Part shown: piece by piece, positions 21,776 to 34,500 of the stretch
Layout: each line of letters begins with the position of its first letter
Numbering within the stretch: the stretch's first letter is position 1
NCBI GenBank assembly: GCA_026874595.1
Contig: CM049309.1
Location: forward strand, 75,438,426-75,502,425
DNA length: 64,000 nt
Source of the DNA: Sipunculus nudus
Lineage: Eukaryota; Annelida; Sipuncula; Golfingiida; Sipunculidae
Direction: 5' to 3'
Notes under the pieces: generated by a model
Told to the model about the DNA's origin: nothing
The model's database searches: none
Seen by the model: only the letters and a program-made list of their open reading frames with translations
Made by a program: the position numbers and the translations under genes

Positions 21776-22292
21776 GTAAGTTGCTTTATATTGGAACATT
21801 TGATTTAAAAAAAACCCAGAACACCTCCACTGTAATTTGCTGTCTATCAGTCAGCCTTTTTATTATCCCCACGCAGGGTTGTTATGTTTTTCCCAGTGTG
21901 GTATTTACCAGTTGGTAAATACCGATATTTACCGCCTTTGGAAAAACCTCTCAAAGTGGGAAAATGGGAAAAACTGAGAGAAACCTCTAATAATCAAGTG
22001 ATGTCACAATGGGTGGTTGGTTTCTTCTCACCCTAGCTAACTAGTTGTATGACCCCTACATGACTAGCATAGCTTCTTCACACTTCTGTACCCCCAAGGT
22101 TAACTCGGCCTTGATTAGGTTAACATGCTTGATTACTTTTCTCAGCTCTCCTACTAAAATTTATGTTGCAGTTAATTGGTAATTAAGTAATAGTAATGCA
22201 CTAGTAAGAGTTGTGGAAACATTGCACACACACACATATATATATATATATATTCACCACATGTGGATATATATATGCATATATGTATATAT

Positions 22293-22323
<31 letters not shown>

Positions 22324-22443
22324 CATACACACACACACATATAATATAATTTCAACATGCAACATTAAACAGAATTAATTAATATATATATATATATATA
22401 TATTCATCACGTGGGTATATAAATGCCTATATGTATATATGTA

Positions 22444-22509
<66 letters not shown>

Positions 22510-25500
22510 TATAATATAATTTCAACATGCAACATTAAACAGAATTAATTAACTGTACATCATTATACTCTCGAAAATTTTGATCAGACATTTTTATCAG
22601 TAATTCCCGGTACCAACCAGTTTTCCCCAGTTATTCCCAATTAATCCTGGGTTTTTCCCACTGTCCGGGAAAAACTAGTTTTTCCCGGGAAAAATAACAA
22701 CCCTGTCCCCATGCAATGAATTTATCTATCGATTTTGAGGTCATAGGGTCAAAGGTCATGGCCACAAGGCCCACTTCTTGAAAAAGGTTGTAGACCCATT
22801 TTAAGCCAAACCGTTTGACCTAAATCTTTCATCTTGCAAACATGGCTCACCCACCCATGGAAAAAGAACCCTTTCAATTTTGAGGTCACAGAGTCAAAGG
22901 TCATGGCCATAAGGCCCACATCTTAAAAAGGCTTGTTGACCCATTTAAAGCCAAACGGTTTGTCTAGAATCTTTCATCTTCCAAATATGGCTCATCCACC
23001 TATGGATGAAGAACCCTATCCATTTGAGGTCACGCTGCCAAAGGTCACGGCCACAGCGCCCACTTCTTGAAAAAGCATGTGGACCGATTTCAGTCCAAAA
23101 AGTTTGACCAACACCCTATCACTGTCAGTTTCATCTTGCACATATGGCTCACCTACCCATGGATGAAGACCCCTAACGATTTTGAGGTCACAGGAGCAAA
23201 GGTCAAGGCCAGCTAGTTGCCCTCCTCATTTTCACACTGTGTAATGCACCTTTTCTAATTATGCCTGTGCGAGGGGATGCTGTGCCTTGCAGTGGCCTTG
23301 TTTATTACTTTGTAAACTGAAAGCTATAGGTAACCCTTCTCATACCTTTATATTCATAAGCTGTGTTTCTATTTATAAATGGATATCCAGGGATTAAATT
23401 TTTAATGGACCAATAATCGATCATAATCAAGGATTGGTCAGTTGGTGCAAAAGAATTTGAATATTGATCTTGCAGTACTATAACTTGTTTACTAAATTTG
23501 GCAATTAACATAGGCTTTGTGGTGAAAAAATGTGTGCTCTCAGGTTATTCATGTGAACAAACTCTAGACAATTCTGTGTTAACTATGTCTTCATATCTTA
23601 GGTTACATCACAAACAAAAGTAAGCTGTTGAACTCAGTTTGCATGATGTACAAGAGAATACATGTATACAGTAAGAAATTTCATACTAGTACTCCTAAAC
23701 AACCAGTTCTGCATGATGATCGGCTGGTAGAAGTTAACTGAATTTAAATGATGATTGATCATGAGTTACAACCAATTCCCAACACTAGTTTTATTTGAGC
23801 TTAACAGAGACTTGTGTATTTACATGTGTGTACTTTGTTTTCTTTTATGTACTAATAGAATTGAATTTTTACAGGGATGGTGAGGTAAAAACAAAAACGC
23901 ACAAAAAGAAGAAAAGGCAAGATCGCTCAGATGAGGTGGTTAGTAGAACAAAATAGTCTATATGATTTAGAATCCTGTACCAAACTGTGATATATAGCTT
24001 ATGCTTAAAACCCGTGAGCAGGTATATGCATGAAAATTCATCATGAATATGATTTGTGACTGTGCAAAACCAAAGTGTTTATTGGCAGTTATTTGTCCAG
24101 CACCTTTTATAAGAAGGCCCACTAAACCCATCTGCTTGCTGAACTACTTGACATTGCTGCCAGTTAAAGCATACACCTTCATATGGGTTTTGAAGCAATT
24201 TTTATTATATGCTTGTACACATACACACTTACATAGATTTTAAGCTTTATTCATTAAGATGTGCCCTTACTTAGCATTTTAGAAGGTTGTTTTAGTGCAT
24301 GCATTGATTTTACTAATTTTTTTAGCTCAGCTGACTGAAAGTCAACTGAGGTATAGGTATGGTGCTTTGTCCGGCGTCCAGCCGGCTGTCCATTGGCAGG
24401 GCACAAATAATCGTAACCGCTGGACCTAGAAACTTCTAAGTGTACATCAAGGGAGGTAAAAAAAAATCTCCTTGGAAACTTGAAATTTGGTCAGTGTGAC
24501 CTCTGAGCTATTCAGCTTGTAAGTACCCCCCAGAATAATTAAAAATTTGATACAAAACCTCCAGTAGCTTGATAAAATGTGCATGGATTGCCTTGAATAT
24601 TGACCATGACTAGTTTTATCATTTCCCAGAACTGATGGTGCCACCTGATTTTTTTCTAATATTTACAATTTTTTTTTTCAAAATGTTTTAAAAAAAAATC
24701 AAAACCCATTGTGTTTATTGATTATGATTGGTTTCTTCACTTCTTGAAGACTGATGGCATCACCTGTATTTTCTCAATTTTTGATGCATTTTTTCTTTTA
24801 TTTTGAGACTACTTAATTATAATGATACTATCAGATTTGCAACTGTGATTTCATCTGTCTTGAAACCTTGTGTGTTTATTAGGGTCCTGCTTGAATAAGT
24901 GGATGCCCTATATTAATCACCCTGTCCATCTGTTTGTCTGTTCACCTTTCTGTATATCTGTCAATATTGTTTCCTGGATTTACATATGGATTTCAAACTT
25001 GACTTATACATGGCCCACCTCTAATATAATAACTTTTGAGGTCAAAGGTCAAGGTCACAGGACCCACATAAACTGATCACTGGACCCATATTTAGAAAAA
25101 GCTCATAAACATATCCTTATAGACTAAATCAGCTGAGCATTGAGACCAATGGGTCCGTAGTTTTACAATTTAGCAAGTTCAAAAGACCTATGTTATATCT
25201 TATAGTTTTGCAGATAATTTAATGCATATGATTGGTTTATCAAATCTTTTTCCATAATGTTTTGAGAATGATAATCATTTTTTGAAACAATGGCAAGTTT
25301 ACAAACCAGGTCACTTATCAATAAACACTTCATTCACATCCCAGGTTATTAATGAATTTTAATTGCCAGATATTTATTTTGCCATATTTTGCATGGATTA
25401 ACTCACGGGTTTGTCACGCTTTACCTTCAGTAAATCATTTTGTATAGTAAGCTCCACATATTCCTGTTCTTAGAATTATTTAGAATTTAGTATGTCTGAA

Positions 25501-28500
25501 CTCATAGCTTGAGAACATCAAGAAAGGGATTGGTGTACGTAAGGATGAGGAGGATGAAGCGATGCTTGCAAACACGTACGACCCAGATGACATCAAGGGA
25601 GAGAAGAGTAACAAGAGGAGAGAACGAGAGCGCAAACTCAAACAACGTGAAGGTATATAATTTATTACAAGTTATATAATAAAACATTTGGTATGTTTCA
25701 TTGCATGGACTAACATAGGTGACTACTGACTGGAGCCATCTTCACCTCTGGCTTTTAGCCAAAACAATTCCCAAAATGGAATAGCCTCATTTTGACTGCA
25801 CCACAAGGGGGACCTCCCTTTGTTTCCTGGTAAGGGTCTCAGTTTCCTTCCATGTCATCATGTTTTTAAACATTGGCTCAGGCTGTCTGACACTTTTCAG
25901 TTTTTGTCAGGCCTTCATGCATGATTGCCTGACTCAGTTCTTGTTAGTAGAGAAGTGAGAACTCGGAACAATGTCTAAAGCCCCAAGAAGTGATGCCTAC
26001 TGTGTCACTTGCCCCCTTCTCTCAGAGTTTGTTTCTACTCAAAACTAACCTCTCCCAGCTGGATATTGTGGGGATGGCTAGGACTACTTGCTTCAAATGT
26101 CAAACTTTAAAATTAGAATTTGTTATCTGTCAAGGAAACAATTTCTGTTGACATTCACACGTGCATTCTTATGAAATATTACTTATTCTGTAGAGTCCTT
26201 ACCACAAAAACACCCATGTTTATGTAATTTGCCTTACAACAATTCTTATCCAACAGGAATGGACTACATTACCCTCTTCACTACATTTATACCTATGCCA
26301 CTGGTGTATTAAGAACCCCCAGTGCATTGTGGGCATAGCATTTCTATACCTACAATCCTTAACCAGCAGTCCTACTTCCTTTAGTCTGATTCTGCATAGT
26401 GTGTCACTGTGCTACAATCTGCCTCTTTGGATCACCCAGTGAGACGTTACTTTTGTTTTCTGGACTTAGATGGTTGTTCAGCTCCTCCCCTCAAGAAAGA
26501 AAATAGCTAACTTAAAGATTAATTAAGATTCCCACCTTGGTGAAAGGGTTCATGTTGGACCCACCATTCTTTTACATTCAAGGCACCTTTAACTTTTGAA
26601 ACTAATTGCTCAGGTGGGCAAGTTATGTAGAGCTTTTACTTGTCATGCATGAATTTTACTTGTCCTACTGAAAACAATGATAGCAGCCACAAACACAAAA
26701 AATGTTTAACATGGTTATTTGCTACAATATACTTGTTCAGTCAGCAATTTGTTGATAATACTTATCTTTAGCATTTGCACAGATAAACAAAAGGGTACTT
26801 TAATATGATATGATTTCTTTTGAAAAAAATGCTAACTAAAGATTAGTAAGGATTTAGTTAGGATTCACACCTTCATGTAAGGGTTCATGTTGGACCCACT
26901 TTCTTAGTCAGGCAAGTAGGGTGCCCATTTTTAGTTGCTCTGCCACAGTTTAGTGTAACTTTTACTTACCCCATGCAAGCAGTTAACTGTTAATGTCAAG
27001 CCCTGTAACTGTGTGGTTAAATATGCTCTTTACCATTATTACAGGTATAGACAACACAGGGTATGAGAAGGACCAAGATGTGCCAGAGAAAGAGCCAAGG
27101 AAGAAAAAGAAGGTGAAGAAACCCGTACAGGATGTAGAAGCTCTGGAAAGGTATAACCCTGTTGTTAATTATCTCAGGCTATGTCTTACATTATACAGGG
27201 ATCAAGTTATCCTAGATTTTCTTTACATTTATTCAGAACTACAACACATAGCATCATTTATTGGCTGTGTCTTGGTTAACGACAATTTACTTCACATTTA
27301 TTCAGATCAATTACAGTACAGCACCTTTTATCTGAACAACTCGAAGGAAAAAAGTTTTGTTCAGATAAACAATCATTCAGATAAATGATTTTGTATTTGA
27401 TTGCCCCAAGATAATTGTTGCCAACCTGCTGCTGAGTACTGGTGTATCAGATAATGACAAATCCTTTGAAATTCTGTTATGTGGCAATTGCTTTTCCATA
27501 AATTCAATATATAATGTAAAATATATTTAAATTACAGCTGAATATCCCTGAAAAAAATAATTTAATTTTATACCTGAAGCATGTCATATGTAGCTGCAGT
27601 AAAAACTAAAATGACATGCTGTGACTTAGAAAATCTTTACTGAAAAAAAAATAATGCTAAAAAATGTGATTTTATAATATGTTTAGGTAAAAAAAAATTT
27701 CTTTTATTTTGACTTAGGTTACCGTGTAATGTTTTGTTTGTTTAAGTTAAAAACCCTTGCCATGATTGCCTAATTGAAAGTGGCACTGAGAAAATCAGAC
27801 CAGCGTGTCAATTTTTCACACCTGCTACCCATCGTTAGTTGCATCACTTAATCTGCATTATCACTTCTGATCTCTGTATATTTTGATGGAATTAGCGATT
27901 TTGTATTCCAGCTTTTCTGATAATTTTTCCATTGTTCAGATTAAATATGGTTGGTTGTCTTTGTAAATTCTGGATAAATACTTTTCAAATAAATGATGTT
28001 CAGATAATGATGCTCCACTTTAATTTGGTTTTCCTAAAGAACCTTAATATAAGCCAAACAAGATTTAACTGCCCAGAGATTTTCTATAACATAATCATCG
28101 TGGTGCATCAGATTTTATTGGTTTGTAGTTTTGATCAGACTTTGTAAGATCTTGTTTTACCTTAGCATTAATGTTAGATTTAACAGTTTGTAATCATCCT
28201 TGATAGGGAGCTGCCCTCCCCTGAACCAGCAGCTGCTCCAGAGGCAGAAATAATTGAGGAACAAGGAACAGAAAAACACAAGAAGAAAAAGAAAAAGAAG
28301 AAGACAACACCAGTCCAAGAGGATCAAGAACTGCCAGTTAGTGTTTCACATTTACATCAGTGTGCAGTTGTTTTGGGCTTAATTATTGATTGAGTCAGTG
28401 ATTGGTCAGTTTTCTTTGTAATCTATTAAAATGGATGCATTTTTATGAAATGATCAATCATGATTATGTCTCTTATCACAAAATGTCAATATTTATGTAT

Positions 28501-31500
28501 ATTTGAATTTTGATTTGCTGAACATGGGTAGATAGCATATATTAACATTTCTTTTGATATTCAGCCATACTTTTATTTAAAAAGATTGATGATTGACATC
28601 AACCATTATCCTGACATCTAGCCCTGTCTGTTGGTCCTGTGATAATCTTCTCTATCTCATATGATGCTCCACTTGTTGTAGGGGTTGACAGGGAGTCAGG
28701 AGAACCTGATGAAGGAGCTGGAAGCACATCATGATGCTCCGGCTGCTGAACCTGTGGAAGATCCAGATAAACCTACTGTCAAGAAGAGGAAGAAAAAGAA
28801 GAAGAAATGTAGGTTAAAATCAGTGTCTCGAGTCCTCCATTTCTCTCTCTCTCTCTCTCTCCCTGGCTGTCTCTCTAAAATTGTCTTTCTGTCTGTCTCT
28901 CACACATATTTACTCAAACTTACATCTATTCTGGATGTTGTTGACCATACTTAAAATTATGATGACATCAGGTGAAGTCAGTATGGAAGTTATTTATGTT
29001 TGTATTTATTTTATTTAATGTTGAGACCAGTAATTTTGCAGATAACATATTTTATAACAAAATTTTTTCTAAACACTGATGCATAAAATTAATCTTGAAT
29101 TAATTGAATATAATTTTTTTTTCAATATTTCATTTTATTTTACTTATTTTTTATTTTTATATAAAAATGTTTCAGTTATGTGAAAGTATGCATTCATTAA
29201 CAGAAAATGTTATGTAAAATATCATCATAAATGTATAGTTATTGAAATCTGGATAATTAAATAGTTAATTAATATGAGAAACCCATATGCATTCACTTAA
29301 GGTGATTTCCTGTAACCTCGCTCCGATTCACTATGTCGCTCTTTCAGCAGGTTTATAATTTGTATGAATATCTGTAATTATATTTTCTAGTGCCTGAGGA
29401 GACAGAGGTTCAGATTGATGCTCGACCAGAAACGGAGGCTGGAGCAGAAGGAGGGGCAGAGGATGAGGAGGCGGCCGCAGCTGATGAACCTTTGAGAGAT
29501 GATGGGCGTGTTGCAGGGGTTACAGTACATCGTACTGACAAGCTCAAAACTGACTTCTTTGTGTCTCATCCAATGGTTAGAGTGACTGTTATTGATGAAG
29601 ATACTGGACAGTATCTGAAGAAACTTAACAAGTAAGAGTAACCTTCATTAGGCCATTGTGACAGTTACCCTAGATCCCAAGACAGGATGGTTTGCACTGA
29701 GAAAATCAGTGGGGGCCTCTGTGTGTACATGTGTGTGTGTGAGTGATTTGTCACTCGTCCTGTTTGTCATTTGTCCAAATGAGAAAACTGGATGTAAATA
29801 TCTATTAAACAAAGAAACAGTTATTGTGTCTGATATATATAAAACTTTTTTTTTGTTTGTTTCAGATGACTTATTCTAGGACTGCTTGTATATAAATTGT
29901 AATTCATGAGACATGTAAAGATTGTTTTGTTATGAGGTCAAAACATTTTAATGAATCTGATCTATTCATATGAACTAATTATATCCTGTTTGATCCAATT
30001 TCTTTGCTGATAATATCATTTGTCAGCATGAAAATGTAACCATATTAATAATGCACCAGTTAAGAATGATTATTTCTCCCAATTTTGACTCAGTGCTTTG
30101 CATTATATTTAGAAAGAATATTTCTCTATTTTTTATAATTTGGATTTTCTTATGGTTCATCTAGTACAATGCATGCAATGATAAATATACTGTTTCAGGG
30201 CTCCCATTGGATCTTTTATTTTCCTATGAAAGCATTGTGTCTTTTATAATTCCTTTATTTTCTACCATTTAGACCATGATCTCCTATATTTTCCTTGCAC
30301 AGTCATGTTTGATATATATCTGTTATTACTTAATAATTAAATTTATAAAAACCTATAATTATTAAAATCATGCATCTCTTTTTGAAAACTATGCTTTTAA
30401 GTGATGCAGTATACAAGGACAGCCATCTACCAAATAAACAGTCCTTTAGAAGCTTCTTGGAAAATAGATAGTCAGGTTAATTTAGTATTTAAAACACTTT
30501 TGTACAGTGAGAACTTGTATATTTTCCAATATTTTGGCTGAAATTTCCTGATAAACTGCTATAATTTTGTATATTTCTTGTAGAGCCTTAATTGACACTG
30601 GTGTGGCTGATTGTGTTTGACCTTGTGTTTACAGGGGGAAAGCTGTCAGTGCCTACTATGAGAAGGAGAACGTGGATTACATACTTCCCATCATGACACA
30701 GCCATTTGACTTCAAACAGAAAAAGTAAGCATTCAGCTAATTTCAGTCTTTTTCACTTTGAATAATTATGATCAATAAAAAATATGATTAAATTTTTTAA
30801 CATTTTGTTGTTTCACTTAAAATTACAACAAGACTAGCTCTGAAGACTGAATATTGAAACTCTTACAATACAGACCTCTGTTTGATAGACTTTTCCAGTA
30901 AACACAGTTGTGATGGTGTACATCTTACTTTTATTTCAACAAGTAAATGCTCATGAAAATACTGGTGTCTTCATGTGACATGTGCCTGCCAAATCAGTGC
31001 ATTACTATACTAAACTCTTAATAATTACAATATCCCATTCACACTGTTATATAAATTGTATACATCTTTATGTATTTCAATATTTTCTTTTTCATGATCA
31101 GGAGTTCCCAATAATATGAGCTAGATTAAATAATCTCTTGAAACTTTATTCAATAAGTTGAAAGACATACAATCTCTGATAAAAAATATTTGCCTTTAAG
31201 CTAGGAATGGGACCCCTTATATGTATACCAGTATATGTCAATGACCTTTGCTCTTTCCAGATCAACATTGCCTATTTGGGAAGAACTGTTATTGTTCAAT
31301 GAAAATTTCCATTATTTCACACAGCCAGACTCAAAAGCCATTATGTTCTTTGAGGTAAGCAATTTGAGAAATTAGCACTTTAAGCATGCACTGAATTTTC
31401 TCCCATGTTGGTTTTGTGTATTGTATTTATGTATGTTAGACACACCAAAATATAACTGAGATTGACCTTACATCTAACAGGTCATTCCGTTTACAATTTA

Positions 31501-34500
31501 GACATTTTCAGTTAAATTTTACGTAGGGTATTTGCATATTTCATTAATGTTGTGTAAGTGGCATTTCTGTGAATCATGTCTTTAATTTTAAACATTTATT
31601 TGACATATGATGTCTGTACATGTAATTTGGTTCTTAATTATATTATGGACTGCCAACAGATTTCTTGATTTTAATTGATATATTTATCTATTTGATTAAT
31701 GTTGGGTTCAAACTTTATTTGTTTGACAGCTGTAAACATTTTACTTAGTATATAATTTTATCACCTAATAGAAGATGCATCTCAACATACCACTTTGATT
31801 CACAGCTAGAAGAGCTGACATGGCATAATTTTACATTTTATTGATCTTCAACTACTTACATTTGATGGCACCTGCAGGACTGTCAACTGTATTTTAATTC
31901 TGTCATTGACAGCTGGTTGATTTTGTGAGTATGAACAGAGCTGGTATTCAGTACAACAGAGCTCAACAGGAGGGAGGGTGGCACCACATTGCTTGGGCAT
32001 TTCTCAAGGTAACAGTTAAAAGAGACTTGGATCTGGCCAGTTTTGCAGATAAGATATGTACTAAACCTAATGTGTTTCTTAGAAATATTTTCACACCCAT
32101 GCCATCTGTCTATCCAGCACCATGCTGTTAATTTTTACCTCCTGAATGGGATATATCTCAAAAATATAAAACATAGGTACTTCATTTCAGCCAGGCAGGG
32201 GTATACCAACAAAATCTTAATCAAATTTGAGAATGGTCACCTTGACCTACTTTTCAATGTCACTGACTACAATACCCATGAGATGTACTTCTCCTTCCAC
32301 CAAACATTATACATATATTTAAAAAACAAAGAGTTGCTTGATCCAGCTCCATTTCACAGTTTGCCCCTACTATTGCTAAGGATATCTTGTTTTCACAAGT
32401 CAACCCATGCAGAGTTTATAAACTATTAATCATCATATAGAGCTAGATCTATATCCCTTCTTTAATGAGACTTGCAAAGGTCACTGTACTACATGCATCT
32501 TAAGGTAATTTTATGACTTGAACCAGAGACATTTGTACAGATATACATCTGTAGTCATGCAGAAGTTTCCCACTTGTTACTGTTACCACAAATATACACT
32601 GTCCTTCTGCTGAAGGATCTTGTTAGCTCCTTCATATATTTTGACTAGTTAATCTATTGCAGTTTGTTAAGAAAATTATGCATTATGAAGTCTTGTACAT
32701 CCATGCATTATTCAATGTTGTTTCAATAATATTATAATAATTATCAAATCTCATGTAATATAAGTAGTGTTTTTTCTTTCTTCATATTTTTCATGGAAGT
32801 ATGTTAACAAGAAAGTAAATCTTTGCTTGTTTTGTTGATCTGTTTCATCCCAGAAATAGCTTTTTCTGCCAGTATTAGTTGTGTCAGTCATGCTGACCAT
32901 TTCAAAATATTTAACTATTTAAATTCATAGTAATTTGTATAGAAAAATGATTTTTCTTGTATATTGATTACAGTTGGTAGGTTCCACTGGTAATCCTAAC
33001 ACAGACAAGAAAGTGAGACTACAGCTGTTTCAACCTCCAACTAGATTACGGACCAAACCAGACCAACCCATGGTAAGTAGAGTCTCCTGTCTATTCTTAC
33101 TGTATGGAGATATACATAATTTTACTTTAAGCAGAATATTTTTCTTGAAATCAGATGCAGTCAATATTACTTCTTTAGAGAGAATAAGTTAGACAAAAAA
33201 ATTTGTTATTTCTTATTCAAGCAATAAAACCTAATTAAATTGTTTTACCAACCACTTTATAAACAGTCTGCTTTATAAACAGTGTTATGTGTTAATGTCT
33301 CAGAAGTTGGAACCGTGAGTTTAACAAAAGTATGAAAAGTTTTTATACCGGCTTCTGTGGCCCATGGATTAGCGAGTTGGAATCTCATCTGAGGTGATGA
33401 GATTTTTCACAGTGGGCCCCCACTTAGGGTGAGCGCTCTGCAGGCTTAATGGGAAGGCTGTCCCCAATGGCCATGTTTCATTCACAAACAAGTGTGCCTT
33501 TCAGGGGTTCCTCGGTGGCATGACCCAGCAATGGAGACAATTACGCACCAAGGACCCACAGGTGCAATAGTCACAGGGCCTGATTGACATAGGGATATAA
33601 AATGAGAGCAAGCATTTGATACGGCCCTGTTATGTAGTCAGAAACCAGAATTGATTTCTGTAGATGTACATATACATAGTTTAGTTAGCATTAAAATAAA
33701 TGGAGATGGTTACTTCCACCAAAAAAAATAGTTTTTATTATTTCTAAATCATGAGATTTGCGGATACTATGTTTTCAGCTGCACGCCGCCGCTGCCGCCG
33801 CCGCCGCCACTGCTTAGGTGTCCGGAGAACTCCTCCGTAACCGCTGGGCTGAATTTTACGAAACCCGGGATTATGTTCGTGTCACATGTGAACTGCTGCA
33901 CCCCAATTTTGTTTTGACCTCTGTCCTTTCCTCTGCGCTCTGCGTCCGTTTGTGTGTCTGTTTCCACACATAAACCCACATATCTCGGGAACCGTTTGAC
34001 GAATCGGGACAATTTTTTTGCACAAATGTAGCCCTTGGAGAGCTTAATAACATACACAAAAAATGGTGACACCTGCAACCATGTTTGCACAGTGTCCATC
34101 TGTTCGTCTGCCTTGGGTTAAAATCACTCATATCTCTGCAGTGATTTGACTAATTCACCTGAAATTTGGCATGCGTATACATCCTGGATAGCTTTTCTTG
34201 ATTTTATGACAGGTGGCGCCACCTACATTCACGTTTACGCTGCAGACATCCAAGCTCATATCTCGGGAACCGTTTGACTGATTGGGCCAAAATTGTGCAT
34301 GTGTATAGAGCTCACATAGCTCTTTATCATACGCAATACTGGTGGCGCCACCTGCAGCCATTTTTGCACAGTATCCATCTGTTTGTCTGCCATGGGATAA
34401 AATCACTCATATCTCGGCAGTGGTTTGACATATCTGCCTAAAATTTTGCAGGTTTATACATCCCCGACAGCTCTCTTGATTTTATGACAGGTGGCGCCAC

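Noticed and set aside
33767-34131. Minus-strand open frames of 86-110 residues
   Set aside because: They overlap the tandem-monomer repeat and include a Gly run from a GCC repeat; shadow frames.
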